Assembly: GCF_021401345.1 (NCBI RefSeq)
Contig: NZ_JACBGE010000011.1
Span: 103,816-167,815, forward strand
DNA: 64,000 nt
Reading direction: 5' to 3'
From: Hydrogenophaga sp. NFH-34
GTDB lineage: Bacteria > Pseudomonadota > Gammaproteobacteria > Burkholderiales > Burkholderiaceae_C
This document shows, piece after piece, positions 33,813 through 42,465 of the stretch (the first letter of the stretch is position 1; each line of letters begins with the position of its first letter). Both the position numbers and the translations under genes were made by a program. The notes beneath the pieces were generated by a model, which was not told where the DNA came from, did not search any database, and saw only the letters and a program-made list of their open reading frames with translations.

Positions 33813-34880
33813 ATGCGTATCTCGTCTGTTTTTCGAACCCTCCTGCTGTCTGCCTCAGCCGCTCTTCTGGCGGCTTCAGCGATGGCACAAGCCCCTTCGC
33901 ACATTCTTCCAGGCGGCGGCTGGTACATGGACCCCAGCGTCCATGGGATGCTGGACACCTTCCAGATCCGTCGAATCGAAGGCTGCAACGAGCCTGGTGG
34001 TCTGACGGAGATCACATCCTCCGATGAGCCCGGTGTCAACGCTCCCTACTGGTGTGGGCCTGCGCCTTTCTGCCTCACGACTCCGGCCGTGGCTGCGGGC
34101 GAGAGGTGCTCGATCCTCCCGTACAGCACCCGCAACCCTCGGTACAGCGCAGCAGGTGCCCCAGGTGCCAATGGCGTGCGAAACCCTACCGATCTGCGCT
34201 GCGACAACACCGGCCTGGCACCGATCAACTCGCGCTGCCCCGTCATCCCGACCGCGGCCATTTCGCTCAACAACTCGACCAACCTGACGGTGACCACCGG
34301 CACACGGGTGACCCTTCGTGTGACCACCACCAATGCCAGGCCGGAATGGGGCGGCTCTGCAACGCTGAGCTGTTCCGGTGCCAACGCCGGCCGGTCACCC
34401 TTCAACACTACGAACCTGAGCAGCTTCCTCAACGCCAGCAATGTCCAGGTGGGCAACAACACCCTTCCCACCGCGGGGACCATGACCTGCACGCTGACGG
34501 TGACCAACTGGCGAGGAACTGTGACGGCAACAGCTCGCGTTGTCGTGAACAACCCACCATCTTCGGGTGGTGGTGGAGGTGGTGGGGGAAATCCTCCGGA
34601 ACCAGTCTTGGGTAGTTGCCCGGCCCTGGCTGTCCAACGGCTGAACCCAACTACTGGTGCCTCTAACTACCGTGGTATTGCGCTGGGTAATGGTGTTGTT
34701 GATAACGGATGCCCAGTGAATCTTGGACCACTGGGAGCAACCGCCAATGGAGTGACTGTGAATGTTACTCCCCAAAATCTTGGGTCTACATGCAATATCT
34801 TCGTCGTTCGGTTCAGATGCACCAATGGTACTTGGAGCCGTTCTGGCGGGGGTTATGTGTCGTTCAACTACCTCGATTGA
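33813..34880 (+). CDS. Secreted cysteine-containing protein with Gly linker
   Basis: 355 aa from MRISSVFRTLLLSASAA. A Sec signal peptide ends near AMAQA. The body has paired cysteines, an Ig-like stretch rich in Thr and Asn (NLTVTTGTRVTLRVTTT, TMTCTLTVTNWRGTVTATA), then an eight-glycine linker and a C-terminal domain with four cysteines (GSCPALAVQRL to FRCTNGTWS). It looks like an extracellular or cell-surface protein; function unknown. The C-terminal domain has lower GC than the rest, so it may have been acquired separately. Confidence 0.7.
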   Translation: MRISSVFRTLLLSASAALLAASAMAQAPSHILPGGGWYMDPSVHGMLDTFQIRRIEGCNEPGGLTEITSSDEPGVNAPYWCGPAPFCLTTPAVAAGERCSILPYSTRNPRYSAAGAPGANGVRNPTDLRCDNTGLAPINSRCPVIPTAAISLNNSTNLTVTTGTRVTLRVTTTNARPEWGGSATLSCSGANAGRSPFNTTNLSSFLNASNVQVGNNTLPTAGTMTCTLTVTNWRGTVTATARVVVNNPPSSGGGGGGGGNPPEPVLGSCPALAVQRLNPTTGASNYRGIALGNGVVDNGCPVNLGPLGATANGVTVNVTPQNLGSTCNIFVVRFRCTNGTWSRSGGGYVSFNYLD

Positions 34881-34897
34881 CCGCACCCACAAAGAAC

Positions 34898-34920
34898 AAA
34901 CCCGCCAATTGGCGGGTTTT
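34898..34920. terminator. Bidirectional terminator
   Basis: AAACCCGCC/GGCGGGTTT around AATT, serving the convergent genes ending at 34880 and 34966. Confidence 0.88.
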
Positions 34921-34965
34921 AGTATTTCTATGCAGGGGACTTTCGCTTCAGATAGCAGCTAGTCG

Positions 34966-35268
34966 CTACACGGTGTCAGGATACTTCTCCATCAGTCGAA
35001 TCAACACTGCCGCCTGGGCGTTGGGCTTGGCCCGTCCTTGATCCCAGTTTTCCAAGGTGCGTAGATTCGTGCGAAGGTAGCCAGCGAACACCGGGCGCGA
35101 TAAGTGGAGCCGCTCGCGCAGTGCGAGCAACTCGGCCGCCGTCACTCTTGGAGCAGCTTGCGATGGCACGTCGTGCGTGCGCAGCTTCTCCTTGCCGGCG
35201 CAAGCCTCATCCAAAGCAACGAAGCCCTCCCTCAGTTCTCCAAAAAGATTGCGCTTGCTTGAGATCAT
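34966..35268 (-). CDS. MqsA/HigA-type HTH regulator
   Basis: 100 aa from MISSKRNLFGELREGF. The HTH is at the end: LRERLHLSRPVFAGYLRTNLRTLENWDQGRAKPNAQA, the pattern of antitoxin-like XRE regulators paired with RelE-type toxins. No such toxin is upstream. Instead its ATG overlaps (ATGA) the stop of the NERD-domain gene, so the two are co-translated. It may regulate the NERD operon or be its antitoxin-like partner. Confidence 0.8.
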   Translation of the reverse strand: MISSKRNLFGELREGFVALDEACAGKEKLRTHDVPSQAAPRVTAAELLALRERLHLSRPVFAGYLRTNLRTLENWDQGRAKPNAQAAVLIRLMEKYPDTV

Positions 35269-36971
35269 TTTTGTCTTACGAAGCCGACACACGAGTAGCT
35301 ATGCGAAACTATTGACTGCCTGGGTTGCCAGTGTGCATTAGATGCTGATTTGACCCTCTTGAAAGAAGCTTGAGAGAGCAATGGCCCCATAGTACCAGTT
35401 GATGCAATATGCTGGCCAGGCTTGCAATATTGTTTCAGCAGTTCCCTTGGAGCATTCTCCGAGACATCTTTCAATACTACATCGCCTGATTCATTAAATA
35501 CCACTCCTTTGGAACTCCTATCGCAGACGTCCATGCCGCGGTGATCCTTCGTGGCTGGGCAAGAGAATGCCCATATTGGATCATACGGTTTGGAGCCTGA
35601 AGTCATAAATGAGCGTTTTTCATTTGATGCGGATGAGGTGCCTATTTTTGATGATGGTTTTGTGCTGGAGCTTTGCTTGTATTGGACCTCTGCTACGTGC
35701 CTTTTATTCGAATTGCCATCTGAAACAACTGCAGTATATTGCTTTGTATCTTCAGGCTTGGGCGCGCTGTATGTCGACCATAGATTAGCTATTCTATCTG
35801 GAACTCCCAATCTTTGAATCGAATAGATGATGCCGCCCCATAGTATAATTGGAAAAAATATTGCGGAAAGTGCCCAATTCCATTCTATTCTACCTGGTTT
35901 TGGTTCAATTCTCGGAAGTAATTCGGATTCGAGGGTGTTCCTCTCATCTACAAGACCATGAATCTTCGTGGTGCCTTCGTTTGGATGATGTTCGTGAAGC
36001 CACAGCATGTGATGCATTTTTGCATCTTCGCGATGATCTAGGTACCTCAAAATAGGTGGTGCAAGATTCGAGATTGAATACTTAAAGCCTCGCTCCGATG
36101 CGCGAAGTTCTTGCCTAAAAAACATGTTAATTTCGGCCAGACTCGTCACTACACGAGTATCTAGGCCGAATGGAATATTGGTATCCTCAAGATTTGGAAG
36201 TATTACAAGTGGTCTGACTCTAACGTTCTCGCCAACAATTTTCTTAATTGCTTCGACCTTCTTGCGACATTGATCAATTGGTGAGCCCAGCACTTTGCCA
36301 TCTCTGGTATTCCCAGTGCCATCGTCATTGATCTTTCTCCAACCCTTAACCTCAATGACATATATCCCGGCTTCCGTTACGAGTAACTGGTCTAGTTCTT
36401 GACTAGACGAATTATGCTCATTTGGAGGGAAAACGATTGCCTTCAATCCATCGTCACTAGGTGTCCATGTCTTGAGATGGCCTGCAGCTTGTTTCCGAAC
36501 TGCCGCAATCATCTCATTCGCTTTTTCTTCTGCTTGGCTCCCCTCTTGTAAAATGTTCTCGATGGCTCCTTTGGATGAAAGAATATATCTTTCATTCTTT
36601 TTGTACCAGTGGTTATAAATGTCAGTTGCAGTTCTGGGTGCAAGCTTCTTCGCGGCAATCTCTATGAATGCCTGTTTTCCTGATATCCACCATATGGGAT
36701 TTTTGCGATATGGCTTTATGGCCTGAATATTCTCCGCTATTTCTTTTCTTCTTTTGGCATCGCCTTTTAATAGTTCGCTGTGGAATTGGGCGGTATTAAA
36801 GTAGATCCACGGCTTGCGAATATCTGCGATGGAATTACTGCGACCATGAAGCTTCCTCCATCCGATGATAATTATTGCTGTGGGAAGGATGAAGATTGGG
36901 AAGGCAATTATATATGCTATCTTTCTGAGAATAAGCAAGACGAACCAAGTAATTAAATCGAGAATGAGCAT
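35265..36971 (-). CDS. Membrane-anchored NERD-domain (nuclease-related) protein
   Basis: 568 aa from MLILDLITWFVLL. Two N-terminal membrane segments, a cytoplasmic region, then a NERD domain at about residues 160-260 with ELDQLLVTEAGIYVIEVKGW, which supplies the Asp and E-x-K residues of the nuclease fold. A third membrane helix (WALSAIFFPIILWGGIIYSI) lies near residue 375, followed by a low-complexity and a Cys-containing tail. The gene is clearly AT-richer than its neighbours, pointing to separate acquisition. NERD proteins are suspected DNA-processing or defence factors; activity here is untested. Confidence 0.75.
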   Translation of the reverse strand: MLILDLITWFVLLILRKIAYIIAFPIFILPTAIIIIGWRKLHGRSNSIADIRKPWIYFNTAQFHSELLKGDAKRRKEIAENIQAIKPYRKNPIWWISGKQAFIEIAAKKLAPRTATDIYNHWYKKNERYILSSKGAIENILQEGSQAEEKANEMIAAVRKQAAGHLKTWTPSDDGLKAIVFPPNEHNSSSQELDQLLVTEAGIYVIEVKGWRKINDDGTGNTRDGKVLGSPIDQCRKKVEAIKKIVGENVRVRPLVILPNLEDTNIPFGLDTRVVTSLAEINMFFRQELRASERGFKYSISNLAPPILRYLDHREDAKMHHMLWLHEHHPNEGTTKIHGLVDERNTLESELLPRIEPKPGRIEWNWALSAIFFPIILWGGIIYSIQRLGVPDRIANLWSTYSAPKPEDTKQYTAVVSDGNSNKRHVAEVQYKQSSSTKPSSKIGTSSASNEKRSFMTSGSKPYDPIWAFSCPATKDHRGMDVCDRSSKGVVFNESGDVVLKDVSENAPRELLKQYCKPGQHIASTGTMGPLLSQASFKRVKSASNAHWQPRQSIVSHSYSCVGFVRQK

Positions 36972-37008
36972 GGGTTCGGCTTCTATATAAACGAATACTG
37001 AAAAAGGA

Positions 37009-37028
37009 AAAGCCCGTGGAAACGGGCT
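37009..37028 (-). terminator. Terminator downstream of CAP lipoprotein gene
   Basis: On the minus strand AGCCCGT/ACGGGCT around TTCC followed by TTTTCCTTTTT. Confidence 0.75.
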
Positions 37029-37062
37029 ATATCTCCAAAGATGTTTCGAAGGTTTTGGGTGC

Positions 37063-37653
37063 TCAATTACCCAAAAGAAGTGTGATATACCCCTGGCTAG
37101 ATCCCTTGATGCATGCGGCGCCGATCTCCGATTTGCTCGGATCCATGATTGCGCTGCAATGTGAGCCACTGGAAAGCCAATTTTGGACAACACGATTGGG
37201 GATATTCCCCGAAATATTGACCATCGCGAGGTTTTCGGCAACTCCACCTTCGTATCCGAACTGCGCGACACGATCGGGAGCAGAGCTTCCATCACTGCCT
37301 GTGTGTGAGAAGAAGTTCTTGCTGGCCATATCCGCCGAATGCTTCACCGCCGCCTCCTGGAGCTTGGTGTTCCAGTACGCGATCGCCGGCACCGCGGGCA
37401 TGTTCTGACCACCGCACGAACGGGCCTGGGCACGTGCCTTGTTGATCTCTGCCAGCAGCGCCTGCGGGAAGTTGCCGATGCCGCAGGTCTGACCGCCAGA
37501 CATCGAGGCGCTGCCAACGTCCACCGTGCCGTTCTGGCCCACCACCGGGCCGGAGCCGCTGCCGCCGTCACCATCGCCACCACCACCGCAGGCCACCAGA
37601 GCCAGGGCCATACCAGCAGCCGCCAGCAGCTTGAAAGAAGTCGTCTTGTTCAT
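37063..37653 (-). CDS. CAP/SCP-domain lipoprotein
   Basis: 196 aa from MNKTTSFKLL with AGGAG seven bases upstream. Lipobox ends LALVAC, followed by a Gly/Asp/Ser-rich linker. The CAP domain shows LLAEINKARAQARSCGG, AAVKHSADMASKNFFSHTGSD and AENLAMV, the normal layout (His, Glu, His residues). Bacterial CAP lipoproteins are surface or periplasmic and of uncertain function. Single gene with its own terminator. Confidence 0.88.
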   Translation of the reverse strand: MNKTTSFKLLAAAGMALALVACGGGGDGDGGSGSGPVVGQNGTVDVGSASMSGGQTCGIGNFPQALLAEINKARAQARSCGGQNMPAVPAIAYWNTKLQEAAVKHSADMASKNFFSHTGSDGSSAPDRVAQFGYEGGVAENLAMVNISGNIPNRVVQNWLSSGSHCSAIMDPSKSEIGAACIKGSSQGYITLLLGN

Positions 37654-37836
37654 GTTCGTTCTCCTGTTTGTGAAAGGTAGGCTGCAACCACTGCATCCAT
37701 ACATCCAAGATACACGTGGATTCCGGCCAATCAAGTCGCGGGTTTGAGCTGCTTCAATGTCGATTTCAGAAAGTCCATCTCGACGTAATTGCAGTCGGCA
37801 ACTGCCCATATGGACGGTCTGAAATGGAGATGGGGG

Positions 37837-38034
37837 CTATCCGTTCCTGGCGCCAAGAGCCTTCTCGATCTTCTTGTCGGTCTTGTACTGACCAAGCGCG
37901 TAGACGGCCCATATCGCAGCGGGTATCCAGCCGATGAGGGTGATCTGCAGGAGTAGGCAGACGAGGCCGGCGAAGGGGCGGCCGATAGTGAAGAAGGCTG
38001 CCCATGGCAGGAAAATGGCAAGCAGCAGTCGCAA
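37837..38034 (-). CDS. YqaE/Pmp3-type small membrane protein
   Basis: 65 aa with two membrane helices (LLLAIFLPWAAFFTIG, LVCLLLQITLIGWIPAAIWAVYALG). It uses a TTG start, supported by AAGGAGG six bases upstream. The IGWIPAAIWAVY block is typical of the Pmp3/UPF0057 family, small stress-related membrane proteins. Confidence 0.85.
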   Translation of the reverse strand: MRLLLAIFLPWAAFFTIGRPFAGLVCLLLQITLIGWIPAAIWAVYALGQYKTDKKIEKALGARNG

Positions 38035-38282
38035 GGTGGTCCTCCTTGTAGTTGTTGGTCTAGAGGTGCTTGCTGGCCGCGCAAGACCTTCCTGTCGCGC
38101 TATTGGGGCGCGGTTACATTCTGCCGGATTTTGGATGGCCGGCTTGCTTGGCGCTTACAAGGAAGCTGACTGGCCTTGACGACGTCGTGTGAGGCAGGGC
38201 GGGGCGGTGAGGTCATTGCGCCCCCCACAGCAGGTGAAAGCCCTGCCCAAAATCAAAAGCGTGCTGTTTTTATGCGTCTTTT

Positions 38283-38304
38283 GAGCGCTCAAATTTGGGC
38301 GCTG
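38283..38304. promoter_or_regulatory. 22-bp palindromic site 10 (near-perfect)
   Basis: GAGCGCTCAAA then TTTGGGCGCTG, in the 337-base gap between the Pmp3-like and H-NS genes. Confidence 0.8.
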
Positions 38305-38322
38305 CCACCGCCGACCAAGAAA

Positions 38323-38353
38323 AAAGCCCCTCAGGCGGCTGCCGAGGGGCTTT
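38323..38353 (-). terminator. Terminator of H-NS gene
   Basis: AAAGCCCCT/AGGGGCTTT with a 13-base loop and a T run on the minus strand, 19 bases after the H-NS stop. Confidence 0.88.
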
Positions 38354-38371
38354 CAGTGGTGGTCGAGACGC

Positions 38372-38671
38372 TCAGATCTTGAAGTCCTCGATGCTCTTGC
38401 CTTCGGCCAGGACGGCACGCACCCACTCGGGCTTGCGGCCCTGGCCACCCGCCCAGAGTTCGCCGTTCGGCCCGCGGTACTTTGGCTCGGCCTTGGACTT
38501 GCTGCTACCGGCCTTGCGACCTGCGCCGCCCAGGTCGTCAACGGTGATCCCATACTCTTTCATCTTGGCGCGGATTTCGGCCACGACAGAGGCGATCTCT
38601 TCCTTGCGGGCCTTTTCGGCCTGGACCATCAGATCCCGGGCTTGCGCCATCAACGTCGAGTAGTTCGACAT
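38372..38671 (-). CDS. hns: H-NS-family histone-like protein
   Basis: 99 aa with GGAG upstream. A coiled-coil oligomerisation part (LMVQAEKARKEEIASVV) and the C-terminal DNA-binding block PKYRGPNGELWAGGQGRKPEW, the KYRxxxGxxWxGxGRxPxW pattern of betaproteobacterial H-NS (Bv3F type). Plasmid H-NS proteins silence AT-rich genes and lower the cost of carriage. The AT-rich NERD gene and the 2.6-kb region are natural targets. Confidence 0.93.
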   Translation of the reverse strand: MSNYSTLMAQARDLMVQAEKARKEEIASVVAEIRAKMKEYGITVDDLGGAGRKAGSSKSKAEPKYRGPNGELWAGGQGRKPEWVRAVLAEGKSIEDFKI

Positions 38672-38722
38672 GCAGACTCCAATAAAAAGTAATGTTTGTG
38701 ATTTTATTCCCTTGCGCACTCG

Positions 38723-39637
38723 CTATTGGGAATTGAAAGCCTGGGTCTTGGGATCGACCGAGATCAGCTTCTGGCCATTGGGCAGCGTTTCACCCACGCG
38801 GATGGTCTTCACTTGTGGGCCGGAGCGTACGAGCAAGCTGTTCTCCATGTACCGCACCACGCTGAATGCGGAGGAATCCTTCGGTTCATTCTGCGCAGCC
38901 TGAACCGGGGGCTCATCTGCCCGTTTCGTTGTCGCACTGCGGTCGGGCAGAACCACGCTGACCCCGGTCTCGGGTGTCGCGGGGCGCGATGCTGGCTTGG
39001 CTGCCCCACTGGCATTCATCCGCTCTCGGGCCTTTTCCACCGCAGCCGAAAGATCGGTCGCAACAGCTTCTTCCTCGATGATGCCTTCTTGGGGCGAACT
39101 GCCGGCCGAAGCGGATTCGGCCTTCAGCCGAACGGCTGGGGGCCTGGGCTTGGTAGACACCGATCCCAGATCCGCAATCGGTGTCGGGATCATGGGCGCT
39201 CCGACCTCGATTTCTGCAGGAGCCACAGTGGCTTGGCCAGCATCGACGGGGAAGGCTGGAACCACCACTTCGTTGACGACTGCCGCAGCGGGCGTGGGCA
39301 CCTTGGATGCGACCTCACCGTGGTTGCCGTCATTGCCCGGCTGCAGCAGCTTGATCAGAGACTGCCGTGCGCCAAGTACAGCATCATCGATCATGCCCGT
39401 CTGGGACACTGCGGCGCCGGCCAGGCAGCCCAGGACGAAGAGGCATAGGCCGATGATCGAACGCCCCTTGCTGGAGCGCCAGAAGTTCTTGCGCACGCGA
39501 ATCCTCGCTTCCTCGATCGCCATCTGAGCCCGATTGATGCCGTAGTGATGGATGCCCCGGACTTCGCGCTCCAGAGCCGCCATCCTCTCGTCACGCCGGA
39601 TCAGGGACGCGCTGGTTGGCACCATGACCGCTCCCAT
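38723..39637 (-). CDS. Inner-membrane protein with PilP-like C-terminus
   Basis: 304 aa. N-terminal cytoplasmic helix, one membrane segment (SIIGLCLFVLGCLAGAAV, about residues 60-77), a long Pro/Ala-rich periplasmic linker, and a C-terminal SH3-like stretch (ENSLLVRSGPQVKTIRVGE, LPNGQKLISVDPK) that resembles PilP/GspC or TraB-type periplasmic domains. Its ATG overlaps the stop of the bactofilin-like gene. It may join a membrane complex; no secretion or pilus genes are nearby. Confidence 0.55.
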   Translation of the reverse strand: MGAVMVPTSASLIRRDERMAALEREVRGIHHYGINRAQMAIEEARIRVRKNFWRSSKGRSIIGLCLFVLGCLAGAAVSQTGMIDDAVLGARQSLIKLLQPGNDGNHGEVASKVPTPAAAVVNEVVVPAFPVDAGQATVAPAEIEVGAPMIPTPIADLGSVSTKPRPPAVRLKAESASAGSSPQEGIIEEEAVATDLSAAVEKARERMNASGAAKPASRPATPETGVSVVLPDRSATTKRADEPPVQAAQNEPKDSSAFSVVRYMENSLLVRSGPQVKTIRVGETLPNGQKLISVDPKTQAFNSQ

Positions 39638-40131
39638 CACACGGTGCCCACATCGGCCGCGGCCGGGAGCATGGAATGACCGAAGGCCGTGTCGATGTCC
39701 TCGCTGGTATGGGCGCCCTTCTCAACGTAGCGGACGATCTTGATCTCGCCGGCCTCGCTCGCGATGGGGCTGACCAGAACATGGCCGCCGGCGCGGATCG
39801 TGCCGACGAACCGGGCCGAGTGCGACACTTCGACGTCACCCTTGGCGATGACCTCGCCGCTGAAGTCGCCCGTGATCAGCACGTCGTCCGCCTGGATGCA
39901 GCACGAATTGCAGTTGCCCAGCGGAGTGACCACCACCGGCTTGCCTTCAGTGGAGATGATCGTGACATCCTTGAGCGCCGCATCGATCTGCAGGCTGCCC
40001 TTGGAGAGGATGGTGCCGCCATGGAAGGCCAGCGTGCGCTGCAGCACTTCATCGGGCTGGTCGATGGCGGCGGCGGTAGTGCTCTTGCGCTCGAAGCTGA
40101 ACAGAACGCTCTTGTGGGTGTTGTCTGTCAT
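39637..40131 (-). CDS. Bactofilin-like polymer-forming protein
   Basis: 164 aa with AAAGGA upstream. The core has repeated short strands (GDFSGEVIAKGDVEVSHSA, FVGTIRAGGHVLVSP), the pattern of bactofilin beta-helices. A cysteine cluster (NCNSCC) lies mid-protein and is unusual. Bactofilins form filaments that position envelope or DNA machinery; here the gene sits in an operon-like run with membrane proteins downstream of the ParM locus. Confidence 0.7.
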   Translation of the reverse strand: MTDNTHKSVLFSFERKSTTAAAIDQPDEVLQRTLAFHGGTILSKGSLQIDAALKDVTIISTEGKPVVVTPLGNCNSCCIQADDVLITGDFSGEVIAKGDVEVSHSARFVGTIRAGGHVLVSPIASEAGEIKIVRYVEKGAHTSEDIDTAFGHSMLPAAADVGTV

Positions 40132-40186
40132 GGTGGTTCCTTTGTGTGGTTGGTTGAGTGCAGGGGTGGGAGAAGGATGTGCTGAG

Positions 40187-40537
40187 CTATTTCAGAGGGA
40201 TTGACCACTCCGATTTCTCGAAGGATGTGTCGCGATGGGAAAGCAGCCGCGAAGCGGCGACGAGGGCCATGATCAGACTGAAGGCACCGAGGAAGCCGCC
40301 AAAGGACGCCGTTGCACCTTGCCCTTGCGCGGCTGCCTTGAGAACCCATCCGATGGCGGCCAGCGCCAGGTAGCCTGAAGGCACCAGGAAAGACCACCAC
40401 TTCAGGCAAGCGTGCCAGTGGACATATGCCAGTTCAGGTGGCACCTTCCGAAGCTCGAACACCTTGCGCATTCCGGTCCGGGCGAGGTTGACCTGGAGCA
40501 CGAGGTCGACCAGCAGGAGCGCGTTGAGCATCCACAT
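40187..40537 (-). CDS. Inner-membrane protein
   Basis: 116 aa from MWMLNALLLVDLVL. Three to four membrane segments (including WWSFLVPSGYLALAAIGWVL and GGFLGAFSLIMALVAA). The upstream extension of the frame lies opposite nothing convincing and overlaps the next gene, so the later start is preferred. Function unknown; part of the bactofilin-linked run. Confidence 0.6.
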   Translation of the reverse strand: MWMLNALLLVDLVLQVNLARTGMRKVFELRKVPPELAYVHWHACLKWWSFLVPSGYLALAAIGWVLKAAAQGQGATASFGGFLGAFSLIMALVAASRLLSHRDTSFEKSEWSIPLK

Positions 40538-40554
40538 GGCCGCGGCGCTTTCGC

Positions 40555-40800
40555 CTACTTCACGCCCTTGTTCTTCCGGTGGTCCACCAGCATCGTCAGA
40601 AAGACGGTCCCCAGGCCGAACGAAAGCATCCCGTACCAGCCAAGGACGAGCAGCAGCCAGTGCGGGTTGGCCGGAGTGTTCAGCAGCAGGAAGAATGCGA
40701 ACATTCCGAACAGCATCCCCGCCCGCACCTGGGCCGGGTCCGCGTTCAGCTCGGTCATCATCCTGTCCAGTTCCTTGATGGCGTCTTGTTTGAAGCTCAT
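40555..40800 (-). CDS. Small inner-membrane protein
   Basis: 81 aa from MSFKQDAIKELDRM. A soluble amphipathic N-terminus and two membrane helices (MLFGMFAFFLLL, WLLLVLGWYGMLSFGLG). Function unknown. It lies between the ParM gene and the 40187 membrane protein. Confidence 0.65.
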   Translation of the reverse strand: MSFKQDAIKELDRMMTELNADPAQVRAGMLFGMFAFFLLLNTPANPHWLLLVLGWYGMLSFGLGTVFLTMLVDHRKNKGVK

Positions 40801-40875
40801 GGTTGTTTTCCATAGTGGTCTCGTTTTCTTCATGATGTCAGTCGAAATGTCGAAGTCAAACGCGGGCTACCTGCA

Positions 40876-41940
40876 TCAGTCTTCAAGGGCATCGCAACCC
40901 GTGAGCCAGTACCCTCGTGCGTTGCTCATGACAGGGTTGGGCAGGGTCATCACCTCGCACTCGGGCAGGTGAGCCCGCAAGGCCGCTTCATAAAAGCGAG
41001 CCCCGCCGCCGGCCAGAAACACGCGCTGCAGGTTGCTGCGTCGCAGACCGATACGGGTCATGAAGACGCCGATTTCCTCGCTGGCCAGCAAGGGCACTCG
41101 TTCCATGTGCCGAGTCATGTCGATCACCTTGTACCCAAGGTTGATCTTTCCGGTCTCCAGCCCGCGCTCCACCTGGTCAAACTCAAGTGAGCCTGTGCCG
41201 TGGTCGAAGCCGACTTGCTGGCTGACCTCTCTGAGGATGCTCGATACACCGCCGTCGTAGCTTCCGCTGAGCTTGATCTCGGGCTTCATGCCTGCGCTCA
41301 CCAGCCAGTCGAGCGTCCGGTAGCCGGGGTCAACCACCATCGACAGGACATTGCTCTTGAACACTGAATCGGACGATGGAAGATCCTGCGCGGCCAGGCG
41401 CATGGCACCGTACGGCTGGGGCACCACGATGCACTGCTTGACGGACACATGAACCGTCTTGGCGCCGGCACTTGCTTGCAGGAATTTCGGCACCGGGATT
41501 TCTCGCGTTTGTTGGCCGATCTCCTTGAGCCGATCCTTTTGCGCGGTGAACCCGGACACTGGCAGGCCAAGCACCAGCACGTCGATGACTTTGAACACTG
41601 CACGCGATTCACGCATGGCGAAATGGATCGCAGCCCGCAGCAGAACCTCGTGCAAGTCGGTGTTGATGTAGTCGGGCTGGATCACCCGACCGACCACTCC
41701 CGAGGTGGCCATGGGGCCGGCATAGTAGCGGCGCCCCTCGATCTCAATCAGCACGCGGTCGGGATTGTGTCCAAAGCCCGCGGCGTCCTCATCGACGACA
41801 GCCGAAGGTGCGATCGAGGGGAAGACCAGCTCGGTCCATCTGCTGCGCAGGGCCTTGTCCAGGCCGTGGCCACACACCATCTTGGTGTTGCCGTAGCCGA
41901 CATCGACGGCGAGAACTGAGGGGGTCGTTGCTTTTGTCAT
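40876..41940 (-). CDS. parM: ParM/StbA-type actin-like plasmid segregation ATPase
   Basis: 354 aa from MTKATTPSVLAVDVGYGNTK, whose AVDVGYGNTK is the phosphate-1 loop of the actin fold. VVDPGYRTLDWLV is the second phosphate loop and VFLAGGGARFY the adenosine motif. AGGA precedes the start. ParM-type filaments push plasmid copies apart, working with a DNA-binding adaptor and a centromere of repeats. The gene at 41969 and the iterons at 42532-42622 fit those roles. Confidence 0.88.
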   Translation of the reverse strand: MTKATTPSVLAVDVGYGNTKMVCGHGLDKALRSRWTELVFPSIAPSAVVDEDAAGFGHNPDRVLIEIEGRRYYAGPMATSGVVGRVIQPDYINTDLHEVLLRAAIHFAMRESRAVFKVIDVLVLGLPVSGFTAQKDRLKEIGQQTREIPVPKFLQASAGAKTVHVSVKQCIVVPQPYGAMRLAAQDLPSSDSVFKSNVLSMVVDPGYRTLDWLVSAGMKPEIKLSGSYDGGVSSILREVSQQVGFDHGTGSLEFDQVERGLETGKINLGYKVIDMTRHMERVPLLASEEIGVFMTRIGLRRSNLQRVFLAGGGARFYEAALRAHLPECEVMTLPNPVMSNARGYWLTGCDALED

Positions 41941-41968
41941 TCGATTCTTGTCCTGGGTGAGGGCGCGG

Positions 41969-42463
41969 TTAGAGGAATGCGTCGAGGTTGTTTTTGAATC
42001 GCCTCTTGAGCGTGGCCTGGTCAATAGGCTGGTCTTCTTGGTCCACTTCCAAGGGCTTGAGGGGGGCGAGGCCCGGCAATGGAGTCGATGGCAGCACGAG
42101 CGAAGGCTTTGAGGACTCCGTGCTTCCGGCCCCGCCACCAAGGCGGTGCTTCTCGCAGGCCTTGCCAATCAACTGTGTGATGTGCAAATCCCTCTTGACC
42201 TGCGACATTGGCAGCAACTCGGCGATGAGTTCTTTCAGGGCTGGGTTTGCTTCGGCGATCGTGAATCGGATAGCTTTTGCCCTGGAGGTGCTGAACTCCT
42301 TGCGCTCCATCGCGAGGAACCACCGAGGCAAGGTACCTGCTTCAGATGCGAACTGGACCAGAGCACTCAGGGCTCTACTTGCCTGCGACTCGTTGGCCAA
42401 CGCATTCAAGCGCTCGTTGACCTCGATCAGCTCGTGTTGCGACGGATGCATGATGAAACGCAT
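41969..42463 (-). CDS. Probable ParR/StbB-type partner of ParM
   Basis: 164 aa from MRFIMHPSQHELIEV. The N-terminal half is helical (LNALANESQASRALSALVQ) and could bind DNA; the C-terminal half is Pro-rich and ends in a basic segment (ATLKRRFKNNLDAFL) like the ParM-binding tails of adaptors. Family assignment rests on position: directly upstream of parM and just downstream of 40-bp iterons. Confidence 0.6.
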   Translation of the reverse strand: MRFIMHPSQHELIEVNERLNALANESQASRALSALVQFASEAGTLPRWFLAMERKEFSTSRAKAIRFTIAEANPALKELIAELLPMSQVKRDLHITQLIGKACEKHRLGGGAGSTESSKPSLVLPSTPLPGLAPLKPLEVDQEDQPIDQATLKRRFKNNLDAFL

Positions 42464-42465
42464 CC

